From positions 1 through 64,000 of the forward strand of contig JAGWTH010000007.1 in the NCBI GenBank assembly GCA_028868995.1: a stretch of DNA of 64,000 nucleotides, read 5' to 3'. Positions 17,371-26,166 of this stretch are shown piece after piece; the first letter of the stretch is position 1; each line of letters opens with the position of its first letter. The position numbers were made by a program, and so were the translations under genes. The notes below the pieces were generated by a model. It was not told the DNA's origin. It ran no database searches and saw only the letters and a program-made list of their open reading frames with translations. The DNA comes from Burkholderiales bacterium. GTDB taxonomy: Bacteria > Pseudomonadota > Gammaproteobacteria > Burkholderiales > Burkholderiaceae_C.

Positions 17371-17390
17371 TTGACCTTGATCAGTCGCAA
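17371..17390 (-). promoter_or_regulatory. FNR/Anr-type site upstream of ccoG
   Basis: Two overlapping registers fit. Read on the minus strand, 17390-17377 is TTGCG-ACTG-ATCAA, and 17384-17371 is CTGAT-CAAG-GTCAA. Both resemble the FNR consensus TTGAT-N4-ATCAA with one or two mismatches per site. The site lies 36-56 bases before the ccoG start, closer than in the other FNR-type promoters of this window, so the transcript leader would be very short. Confidence 0.5.
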
Positions 17391-17392
17391 GG

Positions 17393-17415
17393 AAAAAGGG
17401 CCCCTCGCGGGGCCT
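17393..17415 (-). terminator. Rho-independent terminator after ccoP
   Basis: On the minus strand a GGCCCC stem (17414-17409), a GCGA loop and a GGGGCC arm (17404-17399) are followed by CTTTTT (down to 17393). It lies about 50 bases after the ccoP stop and directly before the ccoG FNR-type site, so it separates the two units. A second, longer GC-rich inverted repeat sits between it and ccoP at about 17420-17452. Confidence 0.75.
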
Positions 17416-17464
17416 GGAAGCCCGCCGGCCGCGAAGGGCGGCCGCCGGGCGGGGGAAGACGGTG

Positions 17465-18385
17465 CTAGGGCTTGGCGACCTGCGCCTTGTTGTGCGAAAG
17501 GCCCCACACGTAGGCGGTCAGCACGTGGATCTGCGCGGGCGTCAGCTTGTTCTCCTGGGCCGGCATCTGGTTGGTCTTGCCGTTGTTGATCATGTTGATC
17601 ACGGCCTGCTCGCCCCAGCCGTGCAGCCAGACGTTGTCGGTCAGGTTGGGCGCGCCGATCATCTGGTTGCCCTTGCCGTCGGCGCCGTGGCAGGCCGCGC
17701 AGACCACGAACTTGCTCTTGCCCAGCTGGGCCCGCACGGAGTCGTGCGGGCTGTTCGACAACGACAGCACGTAGTTGGCGACGTTCTTGACGTCGTCGGC
17801 CGAGCCGACGGCCGCCGCCATCGAGGGCATCTGGCCGATGCGACCCTTGGTGATGGTCTCCGTGATCCGGTCCGGCGTGCCGCCGTACAGCCAGTCGTCG
17901 TCGGTCAGGTTGGGGAAGCCCTTGCTGCCGCGCGCGTCGGAGCCGTGGCACTGCGAGCAGTTGTTCATGAACAGGCGCTCGCCCACCGCCATCGCGGCGG
18001 GGTCCTTGGAGAGCTGCTCCGGGGCCTGGGCCGTGAACTTCGCGTACAGCGGCTCGAGCTCCTTGTTGGCCAGCTTCACCTCGTCGTCGTACTGGCCGTG
18101 GGAGCTCCACTTCAGTTCGCCGGCGTTGGAGCCCAGGCCGGGGTAGGCCACCAGGTAGCCCACCGAGAAGATGATGGTCAGGATGAACAGGCCCACCCAC
18201 CACAGGGGCAGCGGGTTGTTCATCTCGGTCAGGTCCTCGTCCCAGACGTGGCCCGTGGTGTTGTCGGCGCGGGCGGCCACCTTCTTGCGGGAGGTGACCC
18301 ACAGCAGGATCAGGCAGCCGGCGATGCCGGCGATGGTGATGGCGGCGACGTAGTTCGACCAGAAGCCGCTGACGAAATCGCTCAT
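17465..18385 (-). CDS. ccoP: cbb3-type cytochrome c oxidase subunit III (diheme cytochrome c)
   Basis: 306 residues. Two N-terminal helices (about 11-33 and 56-80) anchor a periplasmic part carrying two c-type cytochrome domains with CSQCH near 147 and CAACH near 231. CcoP receives electrons from the bc1 complex or soluble cytochromes and passes them to CcoO. The two-helix anchor matches betaproteobacterial CcoP, which often carries an extra helix. Last structural gene of ccoNOQP; 12 bases separate it from ccoQ. Confidence 0.95.
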   Translation of the reverse strand: MSDFVSGFWSNYVAAITIAGIAGCLILLWVTSRKKVAARADNTTGHVWDEDLTEMNNPLPLWWVGLFILTIIFSVGYLVAYPGLGSNAGELKWSSHGQYDDEVKLANKELEPLYAKFTAQAPEQLSKDPAAMAVGERLFMNNCSQCHGSDARGSKGFPNLTDDDWLYGGTPDRITETITKGRIGQMPSMAAAVGSADDVKNVANYVLSLSNSPHDSVRAQLGKSKFVVCAACHGADGKGNQMIGAPNLTDNVWLHGWGEQAVINMINNGKTNQMPAQENKLTPAQIHVLTAYVWGLSHNKAQVAKP

Positions 18386-18397
18386 GTGCGTGTTCCT

Positions 18398-18532
18398 TCA
18401 GTCCTGTTCGAACGGGATGAGGGCGGCCTGCTCGAAGCTCTCGCGGCGCTTGCGGGACCAGGCCCAGCCCCAGATGCCGACGAAGGTGACGAACGAGGCG
18501 ACGGTGGCGATCTCGCGCAGGATGATGATCAT
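18398..18532 (-). CDS. ccoQ: CcoQ, small cbb3 oxidase subunit IV
   Basis: 44 residues: one transmembrane helix (about 5-26, REIATVASFVTFVGIWGWAW) then a basic-acidic tail (SRKRRESFEQAALIPFEQD). Size, the helix, the FEQA-L-PFEQD tail and the position between ccoO and ccoP identify CcoQ/FixQ, which stabilises the association of CcoP with CcoNO. The ATG has first base 18532, preceded by GAGGAACCG. Confidence 0.88.
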   Translation of the reverse strand: MIIILREIATVASFVTFVGIWGWAWSRKRRESFEQAALIPFEQD

Positions 18533-18555
18533 GGTCGGTTCCTCCTCACTTGTTC

Positions 18556-19185
18556 TTACTTGAGCGCGCGGCCCAGGGATTGCAGGTAGGCGATCAGCGC
18601 GTCCTGCTCGGTCTTGCCCTTGAGCTCGTCGGGCGCCTTGGCGATCTCGTCGTCGGTGTAGGGCACGCCGACGATGCGCAGGGCCTTCATGTGGGCCTGG
18701 ATGGTGGAGGCATCCGCCGGGTTCTTCTCCAGCCAGGGATAGGCCGGCATGTTGGACTCGGGCACCACGTCGCGCGGGTTGTTCAGGTGGATGCGGTGCC
18801 ACTCGTCGCTGTAGCGGCCGCCCACGCGGGCCAGGTCCGGGCCGGTGCGCTTGGAGCCCCACTGGAACGGATGGTCGTAGACGAACTCGCCGGCCACCGA
18901 GTAGTGGCCGTAGCGCAGGGTCTCGGCGCGGAACGGCCGGATCATCTGCGAGTGGCAGTTGTAGCAGCCCTCGCGCTGGTAGATGTCGCGGCCGGCCAGC
19001 TGCAGCGCCGTGTAGGGCTTCAGGCCGTCGATCGGCTCGGTGGTGGACTTCTGGAAGAACAGCGGGACGATCTCCACCAGGCCGCCGATGGCGACGACCA
19101 GCAGGATCAGCACGATCATCAGGAAGTTGCTCGTCTCGACCCGCTCGTGGGAGAAGGTGGGCACCGGATTGGCGTTGTCGCTCAT
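18556..19185 (-). CDS. ccoO: cbb3-type cytochrome c oxidase subunit II (monoheme)
   Basis: 209 residues: N-terminal membrane anchor (about 20-45, [20 protein letters not shown]) and a periplasmic monoheme domain with [13 protein letters not shown] near 74. CcoO relays electrons from CcoP hemes to the low-spin heme of CcoN. Length and the [13 protein letters not shown] motif match the family closely. The gene is 19 bases after ccoN. Confidence 0.95.
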   Translation of the reverse strand: MSDNANPVPTFSHERVETSNFLMIVLILLVVAIGGLVEIVPLFFQKSTTEPIDGLKPYTALQLAGRDIYQREGCYNCHSQMIRPFRAETLRYGHYSVAGEFVYDHPFQWGSKRTGPDLARVGGRYSDEWHRIHLNNPRDVVPESNMPAYPWLEKNPADASTIQAHMKALRIVGVPYTDDEIAKAPDELKGKTEQDALIAYLQSLGRALK

Positions 19186-19204
19186 GGTCGTTCTTCTTTC
19201 GGGT

Positions 19205-20644
19205 TCAGGCGTGGGCCGGCGCGACGGCGGGGACGGGCACGCGCACGGCGCGGCCGCCGGCCACCGTCATCCACGTGTTCCAGGCCATGACCAGCATGCC
19301 GCTCAGGTACAGCAGCCCCCCCAGCAGGCGGATCACGTAGAAGGGATAGGTCGCCTTCACGCCTTCCACGAAGGTGTAGGTGAGCGTGCCGTCGGGGTTG
19401 ATGGCGCGCCACATCAGGCCCTGCATCACGCCGGCGATCCACATCGAGGCGATGTACAGCACGATGCCGATGGTGGAGATCCAGAAGTGCACCTCGATCG
19501 CCTTGACCGAGTACATCTTCTTCTGGCCGAACAGGCGCGGCACCAGGTAGTACAGCGAGCCCATGGAGATCAGGCCCACCCAGCCGAGCGCGCCGGAGTG
19601 CACGTGGCCGATGGTCCAGTCGGTGTAGTGGGACAGCGCGTTGACCGTCTTGATGGACATCATCGGGCCCTCGAACGTGCTCATGCCGTAGAAGGACAGG
19701 GACACGATCAGGAAGCGCAGCACCGGGTCGTCACGCAGCTTGTGCCAGGCGCCCGACAGGGTCATGATGCCGTTGATCATGCCGCCCCAGCTGGGCGCCA
19801 GCAGGATCAGCGAGAAGACCATGCCCAGGGACTGCGTCCAGTCCGGCAGCGCGGTGTAGTGCAGGTGGTGGGGGCCCGCCCACATGTAGGTGAAGATCAG
19901 GGCCCAGAAGTGCACGATGGACAGGCGGTAGCTGTACACCGGGCGGCCCGCCTGCTTGGGGATGAAGTAGTACATCATCCCCAGGAAGCCCGCGGTCAGG
20001 AAGAAGCCCACCGCGTTGTGGCCGTACCACCACTGCACCATCGCGTCCTGCACCCCGGCGTAGACCGAGTAGGACTTCATCCAGCCGGCGGGGATGCTCA
20101 TGCCGTTGACGATGTGCAGCAGCGCCACGGCGATGATGAAGGCGCCGTAGAACCAGTTGGCCACGTAGATGTGCCGGACCTTGCGCTTGCCGATCGTGCC
20201 GAAGAACACGATCGCGTAGGCGACCCAGACCACGGCGATCAGCAGCGCGATCGGCCATTCGAGCTCGGCGTACTCCTTGGAGCGGGTGTAGCCGAGCGGC
20301 AGGCTGATGGCCGCCGCGACGATCACCGCCTGCCAGCCCCAGAAGGTGAAGGCGGCCAGCTTCGGCGCGAACAGCTGCACCTGGCAGGTGCGCTGCACGA
20401 CGTAGTAGCTGGTGGCGAACAGCGCGCAGCCCCCGAAGGCGAAGATCACCGCGTTGGTGTGCAGCGGGCGCAGGCGCCCGTAACTGAGCCAGGGGATGCC
20501 GAAATTGAGCTCGGGCCACGTCAATTGGGCCGCGATGATCACGCCCACGAGCATGCCCACCACGCCCCACACCACGGCCATCAGCGAGAACTGCCTGACG
20601 ACCGTGTCGTTGTAGGTGGCAGGGGTGACGGAATTTTCGTTCAT
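19205..20644 (-). CDS. ccoN: cbb3-type cytochrome c oxidase catalytic subunit I
   Basis: 479 residues with about 12 transmembrane helices. Conserved ligand regions are visible: [11 protein letters not shown] (low-spin heme histidine), [11 protein letters not shown] (copper-B region), [13 protein letters not shown] (copper-B histidine pair) and [17 protein letters not shown] (heme ligands). It reduces oxygen to water at a heme b3-CuB centre, works at very low oxygen and pumps protons. It is the first gene of ccoNOQP. An FNR-type box lies 60 bases upstream, consistent with induction when oxygen falls. Confidence 0.96.
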   Translation of the reverse strand: MNENSVTPATYNDTVVRQFSLMAVVWGVVGMLVGVIIAAQLTWPELNFGIPWLSYGRLRPLHTNAVIFAFGGCALFATSYYVVQRTCQVQLFAPKLAAFTFWGWQAVIVAAAISLPLGYTRSKEYAELEWPIALLIAVVWVAYAIVFFGTIGKRKVRHIYVANWFYGAFIIAVALLHIVNGMSIPAGWMKSYSVYAGVQDAMVQWWYGHNAVGFFLTAGFLGMMYYFIPKQAGRPVYSYRLSIVHFWALIFTYMWAGPHHLHYTALPDWTQSLGMVFSLILLAPSWGGMINGIMTLSGAWHKLRDDPVLRFLIVSLSFYGMSTFEGPMMSIKTVNALSHYTDWTIGHVHSGALGWVGLISMGSLYYLVPRLFGQKKMYSVKAIEVHFWISTIGIVLYIASMWIAGVMQGLMWRAINPDGTLTYTFVEGVKATYPFYVIRLLGGLLYLSGMLVMAWNTWMTVAGGRAVRVPVPAVAPAHA

Positions 20645-20697
20645 GAATCACCTTTTTTGGGATGGCCGCAGTGTCCCTGCGGTGGGAAGGGTCGCCC

Positions 20698-20711
20698 TTG
20701 ATGAAGGTCAA
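20698..20711 (-). promoter_or_regulatory. FNR/Anr box of the ccoN promoter
   Basis: TTGAT-GAAG-GTCAA at 20698-20711 (minus strand TTGAC-CTTC-ATCAA). The centre is 60.5 bases before the ccoN start, which places it near -41.5 for a leader of about 20 bases (class II FNR layout). A weak -10 (GACACT on the minus strand) lies 22 bases downstream. The ccoS stop codon (20708-20710) is inside the box. Confidence 0.68.
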
Positions 20712-20845
20712 TCCTCATCCAGAATCCGCTCCGCTTCGGCGTCGAGGCCCTCGAACTGGCCGCGCCAGACGGCCCAGCCGAGCGCCACGAGGATCGCCAG
20801 CGCAAGGCCGACGGACAGGGGGATGAGGAGGAAGAGGATGTCCAT
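20708..20845 (-). CDS. ccoS: CcoS cbb3 oxidase maturation protein
   Basis: 45 residues: one helix (about 3-25) followed by WAVWRGQFEGLDAEAERILDED, the CcoS signature (G-Q-F-[DE]-x-L-[DE] then an acidic R-I-L tail). CcoS is needed for insertion of heme and copper into cbb3 oxidase. The ATG (first base 20845) shares one base with the ccoI stop. It ends inside the FNR box of the next operon, so the ccoIS and ccoN units are packed without spacer. Confidence 0.88.
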   Translation of the reverse strand: MDILFLLIPLSVGLALAILVALGWAVWRGQFEGLDAEAERILDED

Positions 20846-23151
20846 CAGGAGGAAGCCCGGGGCAGGCGCGCGAGGCGCGCCGCGTTGAGGACGACGAGAA
20901 GCGAGCTGGCGGCCATGCCCAGGCCCGCGAGCCAGGGCGGCATCATGCCGGCGACCGCCAGCGGCACGGCGACCACGTTGTAGGCGGCGGCCCAGAGCAG
21001 GTTCTGCCGCACCACGCGGTGCGTGCGGCGCGCCTGCGCCAGCACGGCGGCCACGCCGTCGAGCCGGCCGCCCTGGATGATGAAGTCGGAGCGCGCCTGC
21101 GCCACCGGCACGGACTCGCCCAGCGCGATCGACACGTCCGCGCGCGCCAGCACCGGGCCGTCGTTCATGCCGTCGCCCACCATGGCCACGCGCCGGCCCT
21201 CGGCCTGCAGCGCCGCGACCCGGTCCAGCTTGTCCTGCGGCGTCTGCCGGCCCTGCGCCTCGGCGATGCCGGCCCGCTCGGCCAGGCGCCGCACCGGACC
21301 GGCCTGGTCGCCGGAGAGGACCTGCAGCCGCACGCCCAGGCGGCGCAGCACCGCCACCGCGTCGAGCGCGCCGGGGCGCATCGTCTCCTCCAGGTCGAAG
21401 CTCGCGATCCAGCCCTGTTCGTCGGCGAGGTGCACCTGCGCCGTGGCGGCCTCCGGCTGGCCGTCCAGCCCGCAGAACGCGGCGGAACCCAGGCGCAGGC
21501 GCCGCGGCGCCGGCCCGGCCAGCGTCGCCTCGACGCCCTGCCCCGGATGTTCGCGCACGTCCTGCACGGACGCCAGGTCCTCGCCCGCCGCCGCCGCGAT
21601 CGTCCGCGAGGCCGGATGCAGCGACCGGCGCGCCAGGGCGCCGGCGAGCGCCAGCGCCTGCGCCCCGGAAGTGCCGGCGCGGGTGCGCACCGCGCGCAGC
21701 GCCATGCGGTCGGTGGTGAGCGTGCCGGTCTTGTCGAACACCACGGTGTCCACCGAAGCCGCCGCCTCCAGCGCCTCCAGCCGCTGCACCAGGATGCCGC
21801 GGCGGGCCAGCGCGCCGGCGGCGGCCAGCGCCGCGGCCGGCGTGGCGAGCGACAGCGCGCAGGGACAGGTCACGATCAGCACGGCCACCGCCACTCCCAG
21901 CGCCTGGCCCGCGCCCTGCGGCCACCACCACCAGGCCGCGCCCGCGGCGGCCACGATCACGGCCAGCAGGAAGGGCGTGGCGATGCGGTCGGCCACCCGC
22001 GCGGCCGGCGGCTTCTCGTGCGAGGCGCGCTCCATCAGGGCGACGATCTGGCCGAAGCGGGTGTCGGCGCCGAGGCGGTCCACGCGCACCAGCACCACGC
22101 CGTCGAGGTTGGCGCTGCCGGCGATCACCGCCTCGCCCGCGCGGCGCGCGAGCGGCGTGGATTCGCCGGTGAGCAGCGCCTCGTCGACCTGCGTCTGGCC
22201 GGCGAGGATCTCGCCGTCGGCCGGGAAGACCTCGCCGGGGTGCAGCCGGATGCGGTCGCCCGCCGCCAGCCGGCGCACGGGCACGCGCTCGCCCTGCCCG
22301 TCGGCCGCCACCCGCTCCACCGTCGGCGGCAGCCGGCGCACCAGCGCCTCCAGCGCGCCCGCGGTGCGGTTGCGCAGCCGCTGCTCCAGCAGGCGCCCGG
22401 ACAGCAGGAAGAACACGAACATGGTGAGCGAGTCGAACCAGACCTCGCCGCCCAGCGGCCCGGCGGGGTCGAGGGTCACGGCGGTGCTGGCGCCGAAGGC
22501 GATCAGGATGCCCAGGCTCACCGGCACGTCCATGCCGATGCGGCCGCGGCGCAGGTCGCGCCAGGCGGAGGTGAAGAAGGGCCCGCAGGAGAACAGCAGC
22601 ACCGGCAGCGTCAGCAGCCAGGCCGCCCAGCGCAGCAGGGCCGCCACGTCGGGCGTCATGTCACCGGGCTCGGCCACGTACGACGGCACCGCGTACATCA
22701 TCACCTGCATCATGCAGAAGCCCGCGACCAGCCACCGCCACAGCAGCACCCGCTGCGCCCGCCGGCGCGGCAGCGCCTGTAGCTGGTCGCCCGCCGGCAG
22801 GCCGCGGTAGCCGGCGCGCTCGAGCGCGCGCAGCCACTGCGAGGGCCGGCCCTGGGCCGGGTCCCAGACGATGCGCGCGGTCGCGGTGGCGCCGTTGACC
22901 TCGATCTCGCGCACGCCGGGCAGGCCGGCCAGCGCCTGCTCGATGGTCAGCGAGCAGCCGGCGCAGTAGATGCCCTCGATCGCGAGGTAGGACTCCCAGC
23001 AGCCCGGGCGGGCCGGCGCCGGGCGGCTGAAGTCCTCCCACTCGGCACGGTCGTCGATCGCCTCGCCCTGTACGCGCAACTGCGGATTCGGGGCCGCCGG
23101 CTTCGCGTTACCCTGCGAGGGCACGACGGGGGGAAGGACGGCAGCTTGCAT
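20845..23151 (-). CDS. ccoI: CcoI-type copper-transporting P1B ATPase
   Basis: 768 residues. An N-terminal heavy-metal domain holds YCAGCSLTIEQAL (CxxC, about 69-81). Eight transmembrane helices follow, with the ion-binding CPC in TCPCALSLATP. Catalytic parts are intact: actuator TGES, phosphorylation site DKTGTLTTD, the HP dipeptide in RRSLHPASR and hinge GDGMNDGPVLA. CcoI exports copper(I) for assembly of cbb3 oxidase rather than for detoxification. It overlaps ccoS by one base and is separated from the divergent usp gene by a symmetrical FNR-type palindrome. Confidence 0.93.
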   Translation of the reverse strand: MQAAVLPPVVPSQGNAKPAAPNPQLRVQGEAIDDRAEWEDFSRPAPARPGCWESYLAIEGIYCAGCSLTIEQALAGLPGVREIEVNGATATARIVWDPAQGRPSQWLRALERAGYRGLPAGDQLQALPRRRAQRVLLWRWLVAGFCMMQVMMYAVPSYVAEPGDMTPDVAALLRWAAWLLTLPVLLFSCGPFFTSAWRDLRRGRIGMDVPVSLGILIAFGASTAVTLDPAGPLGGEVWFDSLTMFVFFLLSGRLLEQRLRNRTAGALEALVRRLPPTVERVAADGQGERVPVRRLAAGDRIRLHPGEVFPADGEILAGQTQVDEALLTGESTPLARRAGEAVIAGSANLDGVVLVRVDRLGADTRFGQIVALMERASHEKPPAARVADRIATPFLLAVIVAAAGAAWWWWPQGAGQALGVAVAVLIVTCPCALSLATPAAALAAAGALARRGILVQRLEALEAAASVDTVVFDKTGTLTTDRMALRAVRTRAGTSGAQALALAGALARRSLHPASRTIAAAAGEDLASVQDVREHPGQGVEATLAGPAPRRLRLGSAAFCGLDGQPEAATAQVHLADEQGWIASFDLEETMRPGALDAVAVLRRLGVRLQVLSGDQAGPVRRLAERAGIAEAQGRQTPQDKLDRVAALQAEGRRVAMVGDGMNDGPVLARADVSIALGESVPVAQARSDFIIQGGRLDGVAAVLAQARRTHRVVRQNLLWAAAYNVVAVPLAVAGMMPPWLAGLGMAASSLLVVLNAARLARLPRASS

Positions 23152-23186
23152 GGGGCCAAGCCTAGGCGGGCGCCGCCCACCCCCGG

Positions 23187-23227
23187 TTGACCTACGTCAA
23201 CCGGGCGTTCGCGCTCCTCCCTAAGCT
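23187..23227 (+). promoter_or_regulatory. FNR-type class II promoter of the first usp gene
   Basis: TTGAC-CTAC-GTCAA at 23187-23200, then 21 bases, then a -10-like TAAGCT at 23222-23227. The box is the core of a longer perfect inverted repeat (23182-23205, ten-base arms, four-base spacer), so it could serve both the usp gene and the divergent ccoI, whose start is 36 bases away on the other side. Box centre to usp ATG is 61.5 bases, identical to the narX promoter. Confidence 0.7.
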
Positions 23228-23254
23228 GTGCCCACCCACTGGAGACCCACCACC

Positions 23255-23698
23255 ATGTACAAGAAGATCCTCGTTCCCACCGACGGCTCCGCCCTGTCCC
23301 GGAAGGCCGTCCGCGGCGCCGTCGAACTCGCCGCCGCCGTCGGCGCCGAAGTGCTCGCGGTGCACGTCGTGCCGCGCTACCCCATGTCCTACTTCGAGGG
23401 CGGCATCACGGTGTCGGCCAGCGAGATCGCGCGGGTGGAGAAGCAGTGGGCCGAACACGGCCAGGCGCTGGCCGAGGAGGTCAGCAAGGCCGCCGAGAAG
23501 GCCGGCGTCAAGGCCCGCGCCACCACCGTACGCTCCGACCTGGTCGCCGACGCCCTGCTGGCGGCGGCGCGCAAGAACAAGTGCGACCTGATCGTCATGG
23601 CGTCGCACGGCCGCAAGGGCATCAAGCGCCTGCTCCTGGGCAGCGAGACGCAGCACGTGCTCACGCACGGCACCATCCCCGTGCTGGTCCTGCGCTGA
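23255..23698 (+). CDS. Universal stress protein, ATP-binding type
   Basis: 147 residues, one UspA domain. It begins YKKILVPTDGSALSRKAV and ends with the nucleotide-binding motif SHGRKGIKRLLLGSETQHVL (G-2x-G-9x-G-S/T) followed by PVLVLR. In Pseudomonas and Burkholderiales, FNR/Anr-controlled Usp proteins support survival under oxygen starvation; the FNR-type promoter directly upstream fits. ATG 23255 is chosen because the nine codons before it are not Usp-like and it gives a 20-base leader from the predicted promoter. Confidence 0.88.
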   Translation: MYKKILVPTDGSALSRKAVRGAVELAAAVGAEVLAVHVVPRYPMSYFEGGITVSASEIARVEKQWAEHGQALAEEVSKAAEKAGVKARATTVRSDLVADALLAAARKNKCDLIVMASHGRKGIKRLLLGSETQHVLTHGTIPVLVLR

Positions 23699-23728
23699 CC
23701 GGCCGCCAGCACCCGCAAGGAAGCAAGC

Positions 23729-24151
23729 ATGAAAATCCTCCTGGCTGCCGACGGCAGCAGCTACACGAAGAAGGCGCTCGCCTTCCTGGTGACCCACGAG
23801 GCCCTGGCGGGCGGGGACGGCCACGTCGTGGTCCTCAACGTCCAGCCCGCCGTGCCGCCGCGCGTGCGCAGCATGGTCGGCGCGGCCGCCGTGAACGACT
23901 ACCACCGCGACGAGGCGGAGAAGGTGCTCAGGCCGATCGAGAAATTCCTCAAGCGCCACGACCTGTCCTACTCGACCCGCTGGCTGGTGGGCCCGCCCGG
24001 CGTGGAGATCGTGAAGGCCGCGAAGAAGGAGAAGGCGCACCTGATCGTCATGGGCACCCACGGCCACGGCCTGCTGGGCCGCGCCCTGCTGGGCAGCGTC
24101 GCGCAGAACGTGCTCACGCAGTGCGACATCCCGGTGCTGCTGGTGAAGTGA
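23729..24151 (+). CDS. Universal stress protein, second copy
   Basis: 140 residues with one UspA domain: KILLAADGSSYTKKALAFLVTH at the start and the ATP motif GTHGHGLLGRALLGSVAQNVL near the end, closing with DIPVLLVK. It follows the first usp by 30 bases with AAGGAAG before the ATG, so the two are probably one transcript. It is clearly diverged from its neighbour, so the pair is not a recent duplication. Confidence 0.88.
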   Translation: MKILLAADGSSYTKKALAFLVTHEALAGGDGHVVVLNVQPAVPPRVRSMVGAAAVNDYHRDEAEKVLRPIEKFLKRHDLSYSTRWLVGPPGVEIVKAAKKEKAHLIVMGTHGHGLLGRALLGSVAQNVLTQCDIPVLLVK

Positions 24152-24194
24152 CGCCCCGGGGGCGCCGGCGGGCGGGCCTGCCCGTTCCCGCCGC

Positions 24195-24235
24195 TTGACG
24201 TTCATCAAGTCGGCGCCCGGGCGGCTCCTTAAGCT
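24195..24235 (+). promoter_or_regulatory. FNR-type class II promoter of narX
   Basis: TTGAC-GTTC-ATCAA at 24195-24208, a 21-base gap, and TAAGCT at 24230-24235 as -10. Geometry and -10 sequence are the same as at the usp promoter about 1 kb upstream. The box centre is 61.5 bases before the TTG start at 24263, which supports that start. Confidence 0.72.
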
Positions 24236-24262
24236 GGGGGCTCCAACGCCCGAGCCCACCCC

Positions 24263-26164
24263 TTGAGACCGCCTCCCACCCTGTCCGCCAAGCTGGTGCT
24301 GACCGGCACCGCGCTGCTGCTGCTGGCGCTGGCGTCCATCGGCCTGACGCTGTGGGTCACCTGGAACCTGCAAGGCGGCGCCGCGGCCGTGAACGAGGCC
24401 GGGCGCATGCGCATGCAGACCTACCGCATGGCGCTGGACATCGCCTCCGGCGCGCCCGCCCCGGAGGTCGCCACGGCCATCCGCGGATTCGATGACAGCC
24501 TGAACCTGCTCGCGCAGGGCGACCCCTCGCGGCCCCTGTTCGTGCCCTGGTCCGCGGAATCGCGCGAGCGCTTCCAGGACGTGCGGCAGCACTGGCAGGC
24601 GCTGCGCGAGCGCTGGGCCTCGCCGGTGCCGCCGGAGGAACTGCGTCCCCAGGCCGACGCCTTCGTGGCGCGGGTGGACGGATTCGTCGTCGCCATCGAG
24701 ACGCAGATCGCGCGCTGGACCGCCGTGCTCCACGCGTTCCAGCTGGTGCTGGTGGGTCTGGCGATCGCCAGCGCGGTCGTGATGTTCTATGCCGGCTACC
24801 TGTTCGTGCTCAACCCGCTCGCGCGGCTGAAGCGGGGCCTGGCGGCGCTGCAGGCGGGAGAGCTGGGCACCCGCATCGAGGTCGGCTCGCGCGACGAATT
24901 CGGCGAACTGGCGGCCGGCTTCAACGAGATGGCCCAGACCCTGCAGTCGCTGTACACCGGCCTGGAGGAGAAGGTGCGCGCCAAGACCCTGGACCTGGAG
25001 CGCGAGCGCCAGCGCCTGGCCGACCTGTACCAGGTGAGCGCCTTCGTCGCCAAGGCGCCCTCGCTCGAAGCGCTGGCCCAGGGCTTCGTCCGCCGGGTCC
25101 GGCGCATCGCCCACGCCGACGCGGCCGCGGTGCGCTGGAGCGACGAGGGCCGCCAGTGCTACCTGCTGCTGGCGCAGGACCGGCTGCCCGAGGAACTGGC
25201 CCGGTCGGAGTCCTGCGTGGAGACCGGCTCCTGCCTGTGCGGGGCCGCGGCCCCCGACGCCCGGACCCGGGTGGTTCCCATCGCCGTCGCCGGCAGCGGC
25301 GCGCCCGCGCTGAAGTGCCGGCGCGCCGGCTTCGCCACCGTCGCCTGCGTGCCCGTGCGCCTGCACGGCAAGGTGCTGGCCGAGGTGGACCTGTTCTACC
25401 GCGAGCCGGTGGCGCTCGGCGAGGAGGAGCGCGGGCTGCTCGACGCCCTGGCCAGCCACCTCGCCGGCGCCATGGAGGCCCTGCGCGCCGGCGCCATGGA
25501 GCGCGAGGCCGCCGTGGCGCAGGAGCGCGGCCTGCTCGCCCGCGAGCTGCACGACTCCATCGCGCAGTCGCTCGCCTTCCTGAAGATCCAGGTGCAGCTG
25601 CTGCGCCAGGCCGCGCAGCGGCGCGACGCGCAGGGGCTGGAGCGCATCGCGGCGGAGCTCGATGCCGGCGTGCGCGAGAGCCAAGCCGACGTGCGCGAGC
25701 TGCTGCTGCACTTCCGTACGCGCGCGAGCGAGGAGGACATCGAGCCGGCGCTGCGCACCACGCTGCAGAAGTTCGAACACCAGACCGGGCTGGCCGCCCA
25801 GCTGCGCATCGAGGGGCGGGGCCTGCCGCCGCTGCCGCAGGACGTGCAGGTGCAGGTGCTGCACATCGTGCAGGAAGCGCTGTCGAACGTGCGCAAGCAT
25901 GCCGGCGCGCGCCACGTGGAGCTGCGCGTCAGCCCGGCGCCGCACTGGCGCTTCGAGATCCGCGACGACGGGGCCGGCTTCGAGCCGGACGACCCGCGCG
26001 GCCAGACCCATGTCGGCCTGGACATCATGCGCGAGCGCGCCGAACGCATCGGCGCGCGCGTGCAGGTGCGCTCGGCACCCGGCGAGGGTTGCACCGTGCT
26101 GCTGGAATTGACCACGGCGGGGCCGGGCGGCGCGCACGCCGAGCCGGCCGAGGCCGCCGCCTGA
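24263..26164 (+). CDS. narX: NarX-type nitrate/nitrite sensor histidine kinase
   Basis: 633 residues from a TTG start. Helix 1 (about 9-32) is followed by a periplasmic sensor with a P-box near 35-55: LQGGAAAVNEAGRMRMQTYR, matching the nitrate-binding pattern of NarX/NarQ including the arginines. Helix 2 (about 155-178), HAMP, and a GAF-like region with a cysteine cluster (ESCVETGSCLCG, near 314) lead to HisKA_3 with LARELHDSIAQSLAFLK and HATPase_c with EALSNVRKHA and DDGAGF. It should sense nitrate and phosphorylate the NarL product two bases downstream, controlling the narKGHJI operon. Confidence 0.9.
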   Translation: MRPPPTLSAKLVLTGTALLLLALASIGLTLWVTWNLQGGAAAVNEAGRMRMQTYRMALDIASGAPAPEVATAIRGFDDSLNLLAQGDPSRPLFVPWSAESRERFQDVRQHWQALRERWASPVPPEELRPQADAFVARVDGFVVAIETQIARWTAVLHAFQLVLVGLAIASAVVMFYAGYLFVLNPLARLKRGLAALQAGELGTRIEVGSRDEFGELAAGFNEMAQTLQSLYTGLEEKVRAKTLDLERERQRLADLYQVSAFVAKAPSLEALAQGFVRRVRRIAHADAAAVRWSDEGRQCYLLLAQDRLPEELARSESCVETGSCLCGAAAPDARTRVVPIAVAGSGAPALKCRRAGFATVACVPVRLHGKVLAEVDLFYREPVALGEEERGLLDALASHLAGAMEALRAGAMEREAAVAQERGLLARELHDSIAQSLAFLKIQVQLLRQAAQRRDAQGLERIAAELDAGVRESQADVRELLLHFRTRASEEDIEPALRTTLQKFEHQTGLAAQLRIEGRGLPPLPQDVQVQVLHIVQEALSNVRKHAGARHVELRVSPAPHWRFEIRDDGAGFEPDDPRGQTHVGLDIMRERAERIGARVQVRSAPGEGCTVLLELTTAGPGGAHAEPAEAAA

Positions 26165-26166
26165 AG

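Noticed and set aside
17420-17452. Second terminator between ccoP and ccoG
   Set aside because: The inverted repeat has no T-run; it may assist termination but is not called separately.
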